Shown here piece by piece: positions 36,440-46,122 of a DNA stretch of 64,000 nucleotides. The first letter of the stretch is position 1. Every line of letters starts with the position of its first letter. Origin of the DNA: an uncultured bacterium (GTDB taxonomy: Bacteria; Vulcanimicrobiota; Xenobia; Xenobiales; Xenobiaceae); contig CAKUBG010000002.1 in the NCBI GenBank assembly GCA_934636825.1, positions 1-64,000 of the forward strand. The letters run 5' to 3'. The notes under the pieces are model-generated. The model searched no databases. It was given only the letters and a program-made list of their open reading frames with translations, and was not told the origin of the DNA. Made by a program: the position numbers and the translations under genes.

Positions 36440-37777
36440 ATGTCAGAAAAGCAATTGACTCGCGACGATGTGGTAAAGTTAGTTCATGATCTCGACGTCA
36501 AGTTGTTGCATTTGCAATTTACAGATATTCTTGGCGGAATGAAGAACGTAGGTATTCCCGGAAGACATATTGAAAGTGTTTTAGATGATGGAGTACTTTT
36601 TGACGGTTCTTCCATCGAAGGCTTTGTCCGTATTGAAGAATCGGACATGCGCCTTATGGCCGATCCGGCTACATTTTCCATCTTACCTTGGAAAGATGAG
36701 TCATGCAAAGAAGCCCGCATGATTTGCGACGTGACCACTCCTGATGGTCATCCTTTTGCCGGTGATCCACGCGGTTTTTTGAAGAAGATGATTGCCAAAG
36801 CTCATAAACTTGGCTTGGAAATGATGGCTGGCCCAGAAGCAGAATTCTTCCTCTTTGAGCGTGATGAACAGGGACGGCCTACAACCAGAACTCATGATAA
36901 AGCCGGCTATTTTGATTTGGCCCCGGTAGATAGAGGCGAATTTGCCCGCCAGCAAATAGTAACCGCACTCGAAGCGATGGGCTTTTTAATCGAAGCTTCC
37001 CACCACGAATGCGGCTTCGGTCAGCACGAAATAGACTTCAAATATGCTGACGCTTTGAAAACCGCCGACCAAGTGGCTACATTCCGTATGGTAGTAAAAA
37101 CTGTGGCTATGAATTGCGGATTGCATGCTACCTTTATGCCTAAGCCTGTTTATGGCATTGCCGGTTCCGGTATGCACGTAAATCAATCACTTTTCAAAAA
37201 TGGAGAGAACATTTTCTTTGACGAAAAAGCTCCTCATCAGCTTTCCGAGACGTGCTTGCACTATATCGGCGGTTTGATGAAGCATGCCAGAGCTTTTACC
37301 GCTTTTACCAATCCTATTGTCAATTCTTACAAACGCTTAGTTCCCGGCCATGAAGCACCGCTTTACGTAACTTGGGCTGAAAAGAATCGCAGCCCTATGA
37401 TTCGTATCCCAGCTCCTCGCGGTAAGAGTACTCGCGTAGAAGTTCGTTCTCCAGATCCCTCTTGCAACCCCTACTTGGCTATCGGTTTAATGCTTTGTGC
37501 CGGTTTAGATGGTATTGAGAATAAGCTCGATCCCGGACCTGCTATGAATTGCAACCTTTACGATCTCCATGCTGAAGATCTCGAAAAACGCCACATTGAA
37601 ACTTTGCCCACTTCCTTGGAAGAAGCCTTGCAAGCTTTCCAAGAAGATGATTTGCTGCGTGAAGCTGTTGGCCATCATATTTGGTCACAATTCCAAACTG
37701 CCAAATATCAAGAATGGGATGCCTACCGCACTCAGGTACATCCTTGGGAATTGGATAGTTACTTGGGCATCTACTAG
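36440..37777 (+). CDS. glnA: Glutamine synthetase, type I-alpha
   Basis: 445 residues, the short I-alpha length, lacking the ~25-residue insertion of the adenylylated I-beta enzymes, so feedback rather than adenylylation control is expected. Visible are FDGSSIEGF (the Asp loop), the metal ligands in GPEAEFFLF and HHECGFGQHEIDFKYADA, GSGMHVNQS, and NPIVNSYKRLVPG with the ATP-binding loop. It makes glutamine from glutamate and ammonia. A strong terminator follows. Confidence 0.95.
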   Translation: MSEKQLTRDDVVKLVHDLDVKLLHLQFTDILGGMKNVGIPGRHIESVLDDGVLFDGSSIEGFVRIEESDMRLMADPATFSILPWKDESCKEARMICDVTTPDGHPFAGDPRGFLKKMIAKAHKLGLEMMAGPEAEFFLFERDEQGRPTTRTHDKAGYFDLAPVDRGEFARQQIVTALEAMGFLIEASHHECGFGQHEIDFKYADALKTADQVATFRMVVKTVAMNCGLHATFMPKPVYGIAGSGMHVNQSLFKNGENIFFDEKAPHQLSETCLHYIGGLMKHARAFTAFTNPIVNSYKRLVPGHEAPLYVTWAEKNRSPMIRIPAPRGKSTRVEVRSPDPSCNPYLAIGLMLCAGLDGIENKLDPGPAMNCNLYDLHAEDLEKRHIETLPTSLEEALQAFQEDDLLREAVGHHIWSQFQTAKYQEWDAYRTQVHPWELDSYLGIY

Positions 37778-37852
37778 AGCAAATCGCAAGCGGATAATCG
37801 CTTTATAGACTCGCTCTTGCGCTAAAAAAAAATCAATATATCTCTAAACTTT

Positions 37853-37897
37853 AGGCGGTCGACAGTATATAATAATTGCGGCCGCCTGAGTTTTTTT
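37853..37897 (+). terminator. Terminator after glnA
   Basis: AGGCGGtCG (from 37853) pairs with CGgCCGCCT (to 37887), followed by TTTTTTT at 37891-37897. A second weaker hairpin with an A-run lies at 37781-37832. Confidence 0.85.
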
Positions 37898-37965
37898 GCC
37901 AAGTTGTGCAACGCTCAGTTCAGGTGGTGAATTAGTAATTCTCTTTTTATCGGCAAGGAAACACA

Positions 37966-38862
37966 ATGCAAGAATATATCAGACCAAACTTTGTTATCGT
38001 TACTGGACTTTCCGGAGCGGGAAAAAGCCAAGTAATGAAATGCTTTGAAGATCAAAACTATTATTGCGTAGACAATCTTCCTCCGGTATTGATTCCAGAT
38101 TTAATAAAACTTTGCCATAATTGCGGTATTTTTTATTTAGCGGTAGCTTTAGATATACGCAATAAAGATTTTTTTGCCGATTTAACGCCGGTTTTGAAAC
38201 AAATTGAAGAAATGGGCCAGACGCCCTATATTGTTTTTCTAGAAGCCTCTGACGATGTGCTTATACATCGCTATGCCGAATCGCGCCGCCAGCATCCTTT
38301 AGCTCCCAATGACAGAGCTGTCAATGGTATTTTAAAAGAAAGAGAAATGTTGAAATTTTTGAAAGACAGAGCTTCATTAGTTCTGGATACTTCCAAAACA
38401 ACTTCCCATCAATTGCGAGGTTTAATTTTCCAACATTTTAGCTCAAAAGAAAATTTTCAAAGTAAATTACATATCGTAAGCTTTGGCTTCAAACATGGCG
38501 CTCCAACAGATGTGGATTTAATTTTTGATTGCCGTTTCTTGCCCAATCCGTATTACATTACGCAATTGCGTCCATTATCAGGACTGGATGAGCCTGTACG
38601 AAAATACTTACATAATTTTGAGACTTATCATATTTTTGCCGATAAAATTACGGATTTGCTCTCCTTCTTATTACCTCAGTATTTGAAAGAAGGCAAGCGC
38701 CAAGTAAACGTAGCTTTTGGATGTACCGGAGGACGTCACCGCTCTGTGGCTCTGGCTGAAGAAATAGCCCAAGCTATGAAAAAACAACATTACGAAACTT
38801 CAGTGGAGCACCGCGATATTAAGTTATCTGTTCCTGACAAAAATTCCGTTTCAACTCAGTAA
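37966..38862 (+). CDS. rapZ: RNase adapter RapZ / nucleotide-binding protein
   Basis: 298 residues. P-loop GLSGAGKS (14-21), VDNLPP, and the C-terminal domain with FGCTGGRHRSV, all family hallmarks. In other bacteria RapZ binds nucleotides and small RNAs or sugars and controls envelope-precursor synthesis. An AAGGAAA ribosome-binding site precedes the ATG. It is followed at 22 bp by the YvcK-family gene, a linkage common in Gram-positive bacteria; the usual third partner whiA is missing here. Confidence 0.93.
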   Translation: MQEYIRPNFVIVTGLSGAGKSQVMKCFEDQNYYCVDNLPPVLIPDLIKLCHNCGIFYLAVALDIRNKDFFADLTPVLKQIEEMGQTPYIVFLEASDDVLIHRYAESRRQHPLAPNDRAVNGILKEREMLKFLKDRASLVLDTSKTTSHQLRGLIFQHFSSKENFQSKLHIVSFGFKHGAPTDVDLIFDCRFLPNPYYITQLRPLSGLDEPVRKYLHNFETYHIFADKITDLLSFLLPQYLKEGKRQVNVAFGCTGGRHRSVALAEEIAQAMKKQHYETSVEHRDIKLSVPDKNSVSTQ

Positions 38863-38884
38863 GTTCCCAAATAGCAAAAAAATT

Positions 38885-40249
38885 ATGAAGTTATTAAATC
38901 AAATATTTAGTCTATTTAAATGGCTGCTGCCAGGCATGGGAGTGAAGCGCTGGATTTTGTCCTTGGCAATCGGATTGCTGTTCTTTTCTGTCGGTCTGAT
39001 GTTGTTGACAGCTAACAAAACAGCGCTTTTTTTGGAATTGTCACTCCAAAATGCACTACAAGATAACTTCGGCCTTAACATATCCAGCACTTTTATCGAT
39101 ATTTTAATGCTTGTCATCGGTTTATTGGTTATGTGCTGGTCTGCTTGCCGTGTCTTTACAGTTATTTATAAGACGAAGCAACCTCACGACGATCGCGCTT
39201 TGGTCGATTTAATGTACGAACGTCGCCAACTCAGTCACGGCTTAAAAATAGTAGCTGTAGGAGGAGGCACCGGGCTTTCCACACTCCTGCGCGGATTAAA
39301 AAGGTATACTTCAAACATTACCGCTATAGTAAGTGTTTCCGATGATGGTGGAAGTTCCGGGCGTCTTTCCAAAGAGTTGGGCATTTTGCCTCCAGGTGAC
39401 TTGCGCAATTGCATGACAGCTTTAGCTGACGATGAAAATTTGCTTAATGACCTCTTTCGCTATCGCTTCAAAAAAGACGGTTCTGGGTTGGGTGGCCATT
39501 CTTTCGGCAATTTGTTTTTGGCTGCTCTGACTGATATGTATCACAACGACTTTGAGGAAGCTTTGCGCAAAGGCAGTCAGATTCTCAATATTAGAGGAAG
39601 GGTATTACCGGCAACTTTAACCCCCACCACTTTATGCGCTAAAATGCTCGACGGTCGCCTTATAAAAGGAGAAAGCGAAATACCAGAAGCTCACGGACAA
39701 ATAACTGATGTCTTTTTAGAGCCAAGCCATTGCACTCCACCAGACGAGGTATTTAAAGTAATAGCCGAAGCAGATTGCATTGTGCTGGGCCCAGGCAGTT
39801 TATACACCAGCGTTATTCCTCCACTTTTAATTGATGGCATTGCTGATGCAATAAAAAAATCTAAAGCTCCTAAAATTTATGTATGTAACGTTATGACGCA
39901 GCCGGGTGAAACGGACAAATACAGCGCCGCTGATCATTTACAAGCTATACACCATCATGTAGGCGGTCGCATAGTTGACTATATTGTCGTAAATTTAGCT
40001 CCCCCCAATAAGCTGCGCCAAAAATATCAAAAAACAGGAGCCCACCCCATAAAAGCAGATTTAACCAGATTAAGATCTATGCAAGTGACGCCTGTCTCAG
40101 CCAATTTAGTTAATGAAGAAGCTGTTGTGCGTCACGATCCGGTCTACTTAGCGGAAACGATCATAGATATTACGGCGGCCCATCGCTCTAAAAGCGGAGA
40201 ATTCTCTTTAATCCATTCACAAAGTTCCGAATTTAAAGCTGTCAATTGA
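38885..40249 (+). CDS. yvcK: YvcK/CofD-like gluconeogenesis factor with membrane anchor
   Basis: 454 residues. Two N-terminal transmembrane segments (about 21-42 and 66-88) precede the CofD-like Rossmann domain: VAVGGGTGLSTLLRG, VSVSDDGGSSGRL, LPPGDLRNCMTALAD, and GGHSFGNLFLAALT. Proteins of this family bind UDP-sugars and are needed for cell-wall synthesis on gluconeogenic substrates. The membrane anchor is a minority form of the family and would place the sensor at the envelope. It is in the rapZ operon. Confidence 0.9.
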   Translation: MKLLNQIFSLFKWLLPGMGVKRWILSLAIGLLFFSVGLMLLTANKTALFLELSLQNALQDNFGLNISSTFIDILMLVIGLLVMCWSACRVFTVIYKTKQPHDDRALVDLMYERRQLSHGLKIVAVGGGTGLSTLLRGLKRYTSNITAIVSVSDDGGSSGRLSKELGILPPGDLRNCMTALADDENLLNDLFRYRFKKDGSGLGGHSFGNLFLAALTDMYHNDFEEALRKGSQILNIRGRVLPATLTPTTLCAKMLDGRLIKGESEIPEAHGQITDVFLEPSHCTPPDEVFKVIAEADCIVLGPGSLYTSVIPPLLIDGIADAIKKSKAPKIYVCNVMTQPGETDKYSAADHLQAIHHHVGGRIVDYIVVNLAPPNKLRQKYQKTGAHPIKADLTRLRSMQVTPVSANLVNEEAVVRHDPVYLAETIIDITAAHRSKSGEFSLIHSQSSEFKAVN

Positions 40250-40294
40250 CTTGAGCAAATTTTCAATCTATCACTTAAGGAGTTTAACATATAA

Positions 40295-42916
40295 GTGACA
40301 ATATTTAATATCATAAAATTTTCTGATAATACTATTAACACTAACCGAGATTGGTTAAATGTCGAAACTCAAGTAAGTAAATGTTTAAACGCCAATCGTT
40401 TTCCATTGGTGATAGTCTCATCTTTAAAAGAGACTGTGCCCATATTGGAAGAACTTATTCGTTTTGCTTCTCAAGAAAGTGACTGCTCAAGTACTACCTC
40501 TGCAAGCGGCTTAAAGATAGAAATCGGTAAATTTAAAGGACAATATGTCAAGTTCGCCGAGCAACTTTTAAACGGAGAAAAAATTGCAGCTTGGGATAAT
40601 ATTTTTAGGGAAATTGAGCGCCTTTTATGGGGAATTTCTTTAACAAAAGAAGCTACTCCACGTCTCAAAGCTCGTCTCGTATATTTAGCCCAAAAGCTTA
40701 TTTCTTACTTAGGCTACGAATATTTAAAGAGCCATTTTAGCAACAAAAAAGTTTATTTATTAGAAGCTACTTCCGCTTTACATACTATTTCGGTAGCCGA
40801 TCAACAATCGAACCAAGAATATCTGGAAGCTTCTTTTGCTACTTTACAAGCTGATTTAAATTTACAAAATGAATTGTCCAAATATGATATTGTCGTTACT
40901 CAAGGAGGTGTAGCGTCCAATAATCAAAATGAGCCTGTTTTACTTGGACGTGACGGTTCAGATGTGAGTGCTGCCGCTTTAGGCTTAAAATTACAGGCTG
41001 AAAAAGTAGATTTCTGGAGCGATTTACCAGGTTTTTACACTGCCGACCCTCACTTAATTCCTTCAGCTCGCTTATTGCGCCATTTGGATTACGCTGAAGC
41101 CCAAGAATTAGCTTCTGTAGGCTTGCCAATTGTGAATCCCAGGGCGATTTTTCTTTTATCCGAAACGCATATTCCTATATATGTTCACTGCTCCGAAAAA
41201 CCGGAACTGGAAGGGACTTGCATCAGTGACGAACGCTCCGGAGACAATATTTGCGTTAAAGCTCTGACTGCTTCTACGGGAGTTACTCTTGTTTCGTTAG
41301 ACAACATAGGCATGTGGCAACAAGTAGGCTTCTTAGCCAAAATATTTGACATTTTTGCCAAACACGGACTTTCCATCGACTTGGTGGCAACCTCTCAGAG
41401 CAACGTTACCGTCTCTTTGGATAACTCTGCCGATGAAGCTACAGCTCGTAAATTGAAAGAGCTGCTGCAAGATTTAAGCTTATATTGTTCTCCTAAGCTG
41501 ATAGCTCCCTGTGCGGCTTTAAGTTTAGTGGGCCGCAAAATGCGTTCCAATTTACATAAGCTTGGGCCTACTTTAGAAATATTTGAAGAAGAGAAAGTTC
41601 ACTTACTGAGTCAAGCGGCCTCCGATCTAAACTTTACTTTCGTAGTAGATCAAACACAAGCTGAACGTCTCTTAAAAACTTTGCATGCTCAACTATTTTC
41701 AGGGATTCCCGATCCTAAAACATTCGGAGCCAGCTTTAGACAAGAATTTTTGGATGATTCTGAACTTCGTAAAAAAAGTTACAATTACGATTCAGTTTGG
41801 TGGATACAAGAGCGCCAAAAATTACTCAGCATCGAGAAAACGCCTGCTTATGTCTACCATAAGCCGACTTTGATTGCCAATGCGCAAAAACTACTCAATT
41901 TAAGCTCTGTTGATAAAGTTTTCTTTGCGATAAAGGCCAATAGTAATTGTGAAATATTGAAAATTTTTGCTGAACAAGGCTTAGGTTTTGAATGTGTTTC
42001 TGTAGGAGAATTGGAAAGAGTGCGCCATCTTTTCCCCGATTTACCCACAGAGCGCTTACTTTTTACTCCTAATTTTGCTTCTGAAAAAGATTTTTCTGCA
42101 GGCTTTAGGCTGGGAGCTATGGTTACTTTAGATAACGTTCAACCTCTCAAGTTGTGGCCAGATACCTTTAAGGGACATGAGGTCTTGTTACGTCTTGATT
42201 TAGGGCACGGCTCCGGTCACAGTCGCAAAGTACGAACTGCTGGCAACTTCTCGAAATTTGGCATTCCTCTAACCGAATTAACTGAAGTAAGCAAACTTAC
42301 CAAAGAATTGAATGTGAAGGTTATAGGATTACATTCCCATAGTGGCAGCGGCATCAAAACTCCGGATACCTGGGCCCAAGCAGCTTTGCATTTATCAGAA
42401 TGCGCCGAATTGTTTCCTGATGTCAAATATCTGGATTTAGGTGGCGGCTTAGGTGTGCCAGAAAGACGCGACTTAGACACCTTAGACTTAAAAAGCCTCG
42501 ATCAACGCTTGCTTTTATTTAAAAACAATCACCCACAATACAAAATAATGATCGAGCCAGGACGCTTTTTAGTAGCTCAAGCTGGCGTCATTCTAACTAG
42601 AGTAACTCAAACCAAGCGAAAAGGTGACAAATTGTTTATCGGTTGTGACGCCGGAATGCAAACTTTAATTCGTCCGGCCCTTTACGGCGCCTACCACGAG
42701 ATCGTGAATCTCAGCCACTGGGGTGAGACAAAGAGCGATTTAGCCGATATTGTTGGCCCTATTTGCGAAACTGGCGATACTTTAGGCAGAGATCGGCGCA
42801 TAGAGCATACAAGAAGTGGAGACATACTCTTAATCGATACTGCCGGTGCCTACGGTTTTACTATGAGCAGCAATTATAATTTGCGTCCGCAAGCTGAAGA
42901 GCTTATTGTTTCTTAA
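40295..42916 (+). CDS. Fused aspartate kinase / diaminopimelate decarboxylase
   Basis: 873 residues, GTG start with AAGGAG 12 bases upstream. The first ~470 residues are aspartokinase-like: LLGRDGSDVSAAAL, VDFWSDLPGFYTADPH, then two ACT-like segments. Residues ~500-873 are a group III/IV decarboxylase: FFAIKANSN with the PLP Lys547, HSHSGSG, LDLGGGLG, EPGRF and CDAGMQTLIRP. It would start and end the lysine pathway in one polypeptide. The canonical aspartokinase start KFGGTS is KFSDNT here and GRGGSD is GRDGSD, so the kinase half may be altered or inactive. Confidence 0.88.
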   Translation: MTIFNIIKFSDNTINTNRDWLNVETQVSKCLNANRFPLVIVSSLKETVPILEELIRFASQESDCSSTTSASGLKIEIGKFKGQYVKFAEQLLNGEKIAAWDNIFREIERLLWGISLTKEATPRLKARLVYLAQKLISYLGYEYLKSHFSNKKVYLLEATSALHTISVADQQSNQEYLEASFATLQADLNLQNELSKYDIVVTQGGVASNNQNEPVLLGRDGSDVSAAALGLKLQAEKVDFWSDLPGFYTADPHLIPSARLLRHLDYAEAQELASVGLPIVNPRAIFLLSETHIPIYVHCSEKPELEGTCISDERSGDNICVKALTASTGVTLVSLDNIGMWQQVGFLAKIFDIFAKHGLSIDLVATSQSNVTVSLDNSADEATARKLKELLQDLSLYCSPKLIAPCAALSLVGRKMRSNLHKLGPTLEIFEEEKVHLLSQAASDLNFTFVVDQTQAERLLKTLHAQLFSGIPDPKTFGASFRQEFLDDSELRKKSYNYDSVWWIQERQKLLSIEKTPAYVYHKPTLIANAQKLLNLSSVDKVFFAIKANSNCEILKIFAEQGLGFECVSVGELERVRHLFPDLPTERLLFTPNFASEKDFSAGFRLGAMVTLDNVQPLKLWPDTFKGHEVLLRLDLGHGSGHSRKVRTAGNFSKFGIPLTELTEVSKLTKELNVKVIGLHSHSGSGIKTPDTWAQAALHLSECAELFPDVKYLDLGGGLGVPERRDLDTLDLKSLDQRLLLFKNNHPQYKIMIEPGRFLVAQAGVILTRVTQTKRKGDKLFIGCDAGMQTLIRPALYGAYHEIVNLSHWGETKSDLADIVGPICETGDTLGRDRRIEHTRSGDILLIDTAGAYGFTMSSNYNLRPQAEELIVS

Positions 42917-43031
42917 TAGATTAAATTTTCGTATAGGCCAAAAATACTATTTTAGTGCACTGCTAATAGGAATTAAAAGGCATATAGAGAACAGACCCAG
43001 ACTACACAGCGCTTAGAGGTGTTTTTTCATA

Positions 43032-44498
43032 ATGATTAACAATATCGATCTTACCGTTCATCCCGAAGCTTTGAAACATACTATTGCCAGAGCTCGCGAG
43101 AAACAGATTCGCATCCCTACCTTCAAACAGATGCGCAATCCTAAGCTCATTCCCGCTGGCATCGTCAAAGCTTTAGAGAACGTCGGCCTTTGGGATGTCA
43201 ATCCCCTCAACCTTTTCCGTATTAACTGGCACAACCAGCCCGTCGAAAAAGGCGGCGGTTTCGGCAACGTCAACTATATCGAAATGCCCGAAGCCATCAC
43301 TGGCGTACCTTGTAAAATTATCGGTCTCTGCGGTAAATGGTTCCCTACCGGCGCTCATAAAGTGGGTGCGGCTTTCGGCTGCTTAGCTCCCCGCCTGGTA
43401 ACCGGTCAGTTCGATCCTACTTGCCAAAAGGCTGTTTGGCCCTCCACCGGTAACTACTGCCGCGGTGGTGCTTACGACTCCGCTCTCTTAGGTTGCCAGT
43501 CTATTGCTATTCTTCCTCAGGGAATGAGCAAAGAGCGCTTCGATTGGCTCAAAACCGTAGCCGGTGAAATCATCGCTACTCCCGGTTGCGAAAGCAACGT
43601 AAAAGAAATCTTTGACAAGTGCTGGGAGCTTCGCAACTCTGGTGAGAATTTGGTGATTTTCAACCAGTTCGAAGAGTTTGGCAACTACTTATGGCACTAT
43701 CACGTAACTGGTCCGGCCATGGAAGAAGCCGTTAAGTTGGCTGGCGGCCGTTATCGCGGTATGGTTTCCGCTACCGGTTCTGCCGGAACTATCGCTGCCG
43801 GTGACTACATGAAGGATCTCCATCCCGATTCTAAGATCGCTGCTTCCGAAGCTATGCAGTGCCCCACCTTGCTCATGAACGGTTTCGGTGATCACCGCAT
43901 CGAAGGTATCGGCGACAAGCACGTGCCGTGGGTACATAACGTAAAGAATACCGACATGGTCGTAGCTATTGACGACGAAGCTCCTTGCACACTCTTGCGC
44001 TTGCTCAACGAGCCTACCGGTATTGAATACCTCAAGTCCTTAGGCGTAAGCGAAGAGTTACTCAGCAAGCTCAGTTGGTTGGGTATCAGCTCTATTTCCA
44101 ACTTGCTCTCCGCTATCAAGATGGCCAAGTACTACGAGTTCGGTCCCAACGATGTTATCGTTACCATGTTCACCGACTCCGCCGTCATGTACCAGAGTCG
44201 TTTGCAAGAGATGACTGAAGCTCGCGGTGCTTTCAGCTCCGTAGACGCCGCCGTCGCTTATGCTCGCTACTTACAAGGTTGCGACACCGATTACATGGCT
44301 GAGCTTACCTATCGCGATCGCAAACGCGTTCACAACCTCAAATACTACACCTGGGTTGAGCAGCAGGGCAAAACCTACAAAGAGATCCAGGAACAGTGGT
44401 ACAACGAAGAGTACTGGACTTCCTTACATCAGAGCCTCGATCCCTTGGACAAGCTCATCGACGAGTTTAATGCTGCTGTCGGCTTAGAAGAGCTCTAA
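43032..44498 (+). CDS. PLP-dependent beta-family enzyme, substrate unknown
   Basis: 488 residues of the cysteine-synthase/tryptophan-synthase-beta fold. The PLP Lys110 is in PTGAHKVGAAFG, the asparagine loop is STGNYCRGGA, and the phosphate loop is ATGSAGTIAAGDY. The C-terminal ~100 residues are charged and helical. Candidate activities include cysteine or diaminopropionate-type lyase reactions, but nothing specific is shown. Codon use is markedly different from neighbours (many CTC, TTC, ACC and GAG), typical of a highly expressed gene. An AGAGGTG site precedes the ATG, and a strong terminator follows. Confidence 0.8.
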   Translation: MINNIDLTVHPEALKHTIARAREKQIRIPTFKQMRNPKLIPAGIVKALENVGLWDVNPLNLFRINWHNQPVEKGGGFGNVNYIEMPEAITGVPCKIIGLCGKWFPTGAHKVGAAFGCLAPRLVTGQFDPTCQKAVWPSTGNYCRGGAYDSALLGCQSIAILPQGMSKERFDWLKTVAGEIIATPGCESNVKEIFDKCWELRNSGENLVIFNQFEEFGNYLWHYHVTGPAMEEAVKLAGGRYRGMVSATGSAGTIAAGDYMKDLHPDSKIAASEAMQCPTLLMNGFGDHRIEGIGDKHVPWVHNVKNTDMVVAIDDEAPCTLLRLLNEPTGIEYLKSLGVSEELLSKLSWLGISSISNLLSAIKMAKYYEFGPNDVIVTMFTDSAVMYQSRLQEMTEARGAFSSVDAAVAYARYLQGCDTDYMAELTYRDRKRVHNLKYYTWVEQQGKTYKEIQEQWYNEEYWTSLHQSLDPLDKLIDEFNAAVGLEEL

Positions 44499-44510
44499 TT
44501 TTTTCGGTTA

Positions 44511-44540
44511 GTTCTTGCTCCATTTTTCAAGAGCAAGAAC
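44511..44540 (+). terminator. Hairpin after the PLP enzyme
   Basis: GTTCTTGCTC (44511-44520) pairs perfectly with GAGCAAGAAC (44531-44540), 12 bases after the stop codon. No T-run follows, so it may be a processing or stability hairpin rather than a terminator. Confidence 0.45.
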
Positions 44541-44566
44541 TTCCGGAAGCAATTTCCGCGTAAAAA

Positions 44567-44606
44567 ATAAATGCCGGTAACCTTTCGGTTATCGGCATTT
44601 ATTTTT
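44567..44606. terminator. Bidirectional terminator
   Basis: AATAAATGCCGGTAACC pairs with GGTTATCGGCATTTATT across a four-base loop TTTC, with A- and T-rich flanks on both sides. It lies between the convergent PLP-enzyme gene and the first MATE gene. Confidence 0.88.
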
Positions 44607-44666
44607 GAGACAAGCTCAAGAAGCTACTAAAGAGCGCCAGAACTAAAGCTGAAACGATATACTTTA

Positions 44667-46082
44667 CTAAGTAGACGCAGCTTTGAGACTTTGAGCTTCT
44701 ATCAATTTACCCTTAAGCTCTTTAGAAAGCCACCAACCGACACAGAACATGGCAAAAACAATACTACCACGCAAAATGGTCAATAAACTTAATGACCACC
44801 AAATAGAGTTTATGCCGTAACCCAAAGTAAATACCATAGTGTAACAAGCCGGTATACGCAATAAAGAGCAAGGAATACTCACACACATAGGAGGCAAAGT
44901 ACGTCTTCCACCGGCAAAAACGCCCTCGGCAATTCCACATATGCCGGCAAAAGGTTGAGACCAAGCAATAATTTGCAAATAGCCAGCTGCAGTAGTAATT
45001 ACACTTTTATCATTACTAAACAAAGAAGCGCATAGCTCAGGAAGCGTTAAAAATAGCGTACACACTGTAATGCTGACACATAAAGCCCAGCCCATTGCTA
45101 CCCAAGCAATTTTTTTAGCTCTAGCTACTTGCCCTGCACCCAAGTTTTGACCAATCATAGTAATACAAGCTAACGAAATACCGGAGCGAATGGTATAATT
45201 AAGACTTTCCATTCTGTGGCCAATACCCAGAGCGGCCATAGCTTCAGGCCCAAAATTGCTTATAACCGGTGCTATCGACATATAGACAACGCTAAAAACA
45301 ATAGAGGCCAAAGACAAAGGCAAACCTACAGCGATAACTTTACCCAAATAACTCCAATTTATCTTTATAGGTCTGGTTCTTGGCAACATGAAAAGATAAC
45401 CAGGGCGAGTAATTTTCAGAATTAACAATAGGCAAACTAAAGCAAATGAAATATTGGAGGCTATCGCTGCACCTAAAGCTCCCAACTTTGGTAAACCAAC
45501 TAAACCAAAAATAAATAACGGATCTAAAATAAAATTAAGTACAAATCCGATAGAATAAATTTTCAAAGGTGTGCGTGTATCTCCGTAAGCACGCATAATT
45601 GCGGAAATGCACTCATTAATACATACCGACGGTGCAAAGACAGCCAACATTCCCAAATAGGAATAGCCTATATCAATAATGGCAGCCACATCTTCTTTGC
45701 TACCGACCATCCAACCGAGAATCTCACGCCCCCAGAAATAGAGAACGATAAATTCCAAAAAGCCGGTTAAGATTGCAGCCATTAAACTTAGTTGCACACC
45801 TTCAAGCGCTTCTTGAGCTGCCTCCGGTCGTTTCGTAGCTTCCCCTAGTTTATTGGCGATCAATGAATTGGTACCAGTAGTGATAACTCCGGAAAGAGCA
45901 AACATAATCCAAATAGCAAAACTGGACATATTTACGGAAGCTAGAGCCAAAACTCCGCTGTGCCCAACCCAAATAGCGTCAACCAAGCTAAATAAAGTGG
46001 ATAAAAACATCGATCCCAAAATTGGAATTGTCAATTTGATGAGCACTTTGCTCACAGGACCATGTATTAAATCATTTTGCAT
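44667..46082 (-). CDS. MATE family efflux transporter (copy A)
   Basis: 471 residues with about twelve hydrophobic segments in two halves. Family features include the N-terminal LTIPILGSMFLSTLFSLVDAIWVGHSG and GINSLIA-like helices, and the second-half block GIGHRMESLNYTIRSGISLA followed by GQNLGAGQVARAKK. It should export a cationic drug or metabolite with Na+ or H+ exchange. It is closely similar to the next gene upstream (46123-47529), from which it is separated by 40 bp; the pair looks like a tandem duplication and is transcribed together. Confidence 0.9.
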   Translation of the reverse strand: MQNDLIHGPVSKVLIKLTIPILGSMFLSTLFSLVDAIWVGHSGVLALASVNMSSFAIWIMFALSGVITTGTNSLIANKLGEATKRPEAAQEALEGVQLSLMAAILTGFLEFIVLYFWGREILGWMVGSKEDVAAIIDIGYSYLGMLAVFAPSVCINECISAIMRAYGDTRTPLKIYSIGFVLNFILDPLFIFGLVGLPKLGALGAAIASNISFALVCLLLILKITRPGYLFMLPRTRPIKINWSYLGKVIAVGLPLSLASIVFSVVYMSIAPVISNFGPEAMAALGIGHRMESLNYTIRSGISLACITMIGQNLGAGQVARAKKIAWVAMGWALCVSITVCTLFLTLPELCASLFSNDKSVITTAAGYLQIIAWSQPFAGICGIAEGVFAGGRRTLPPMCVSIPCSLLRIPACYTMVFTLGYGINSIWWSLSLLTILRGSIVFAMFCVGWWLSKELKGKLIEAQSLKAAST

Positions 46083-46122
46083 ATCAAAGAAAACCTTTTG
46101 TTAAAACCTATAACCTAAAAAA

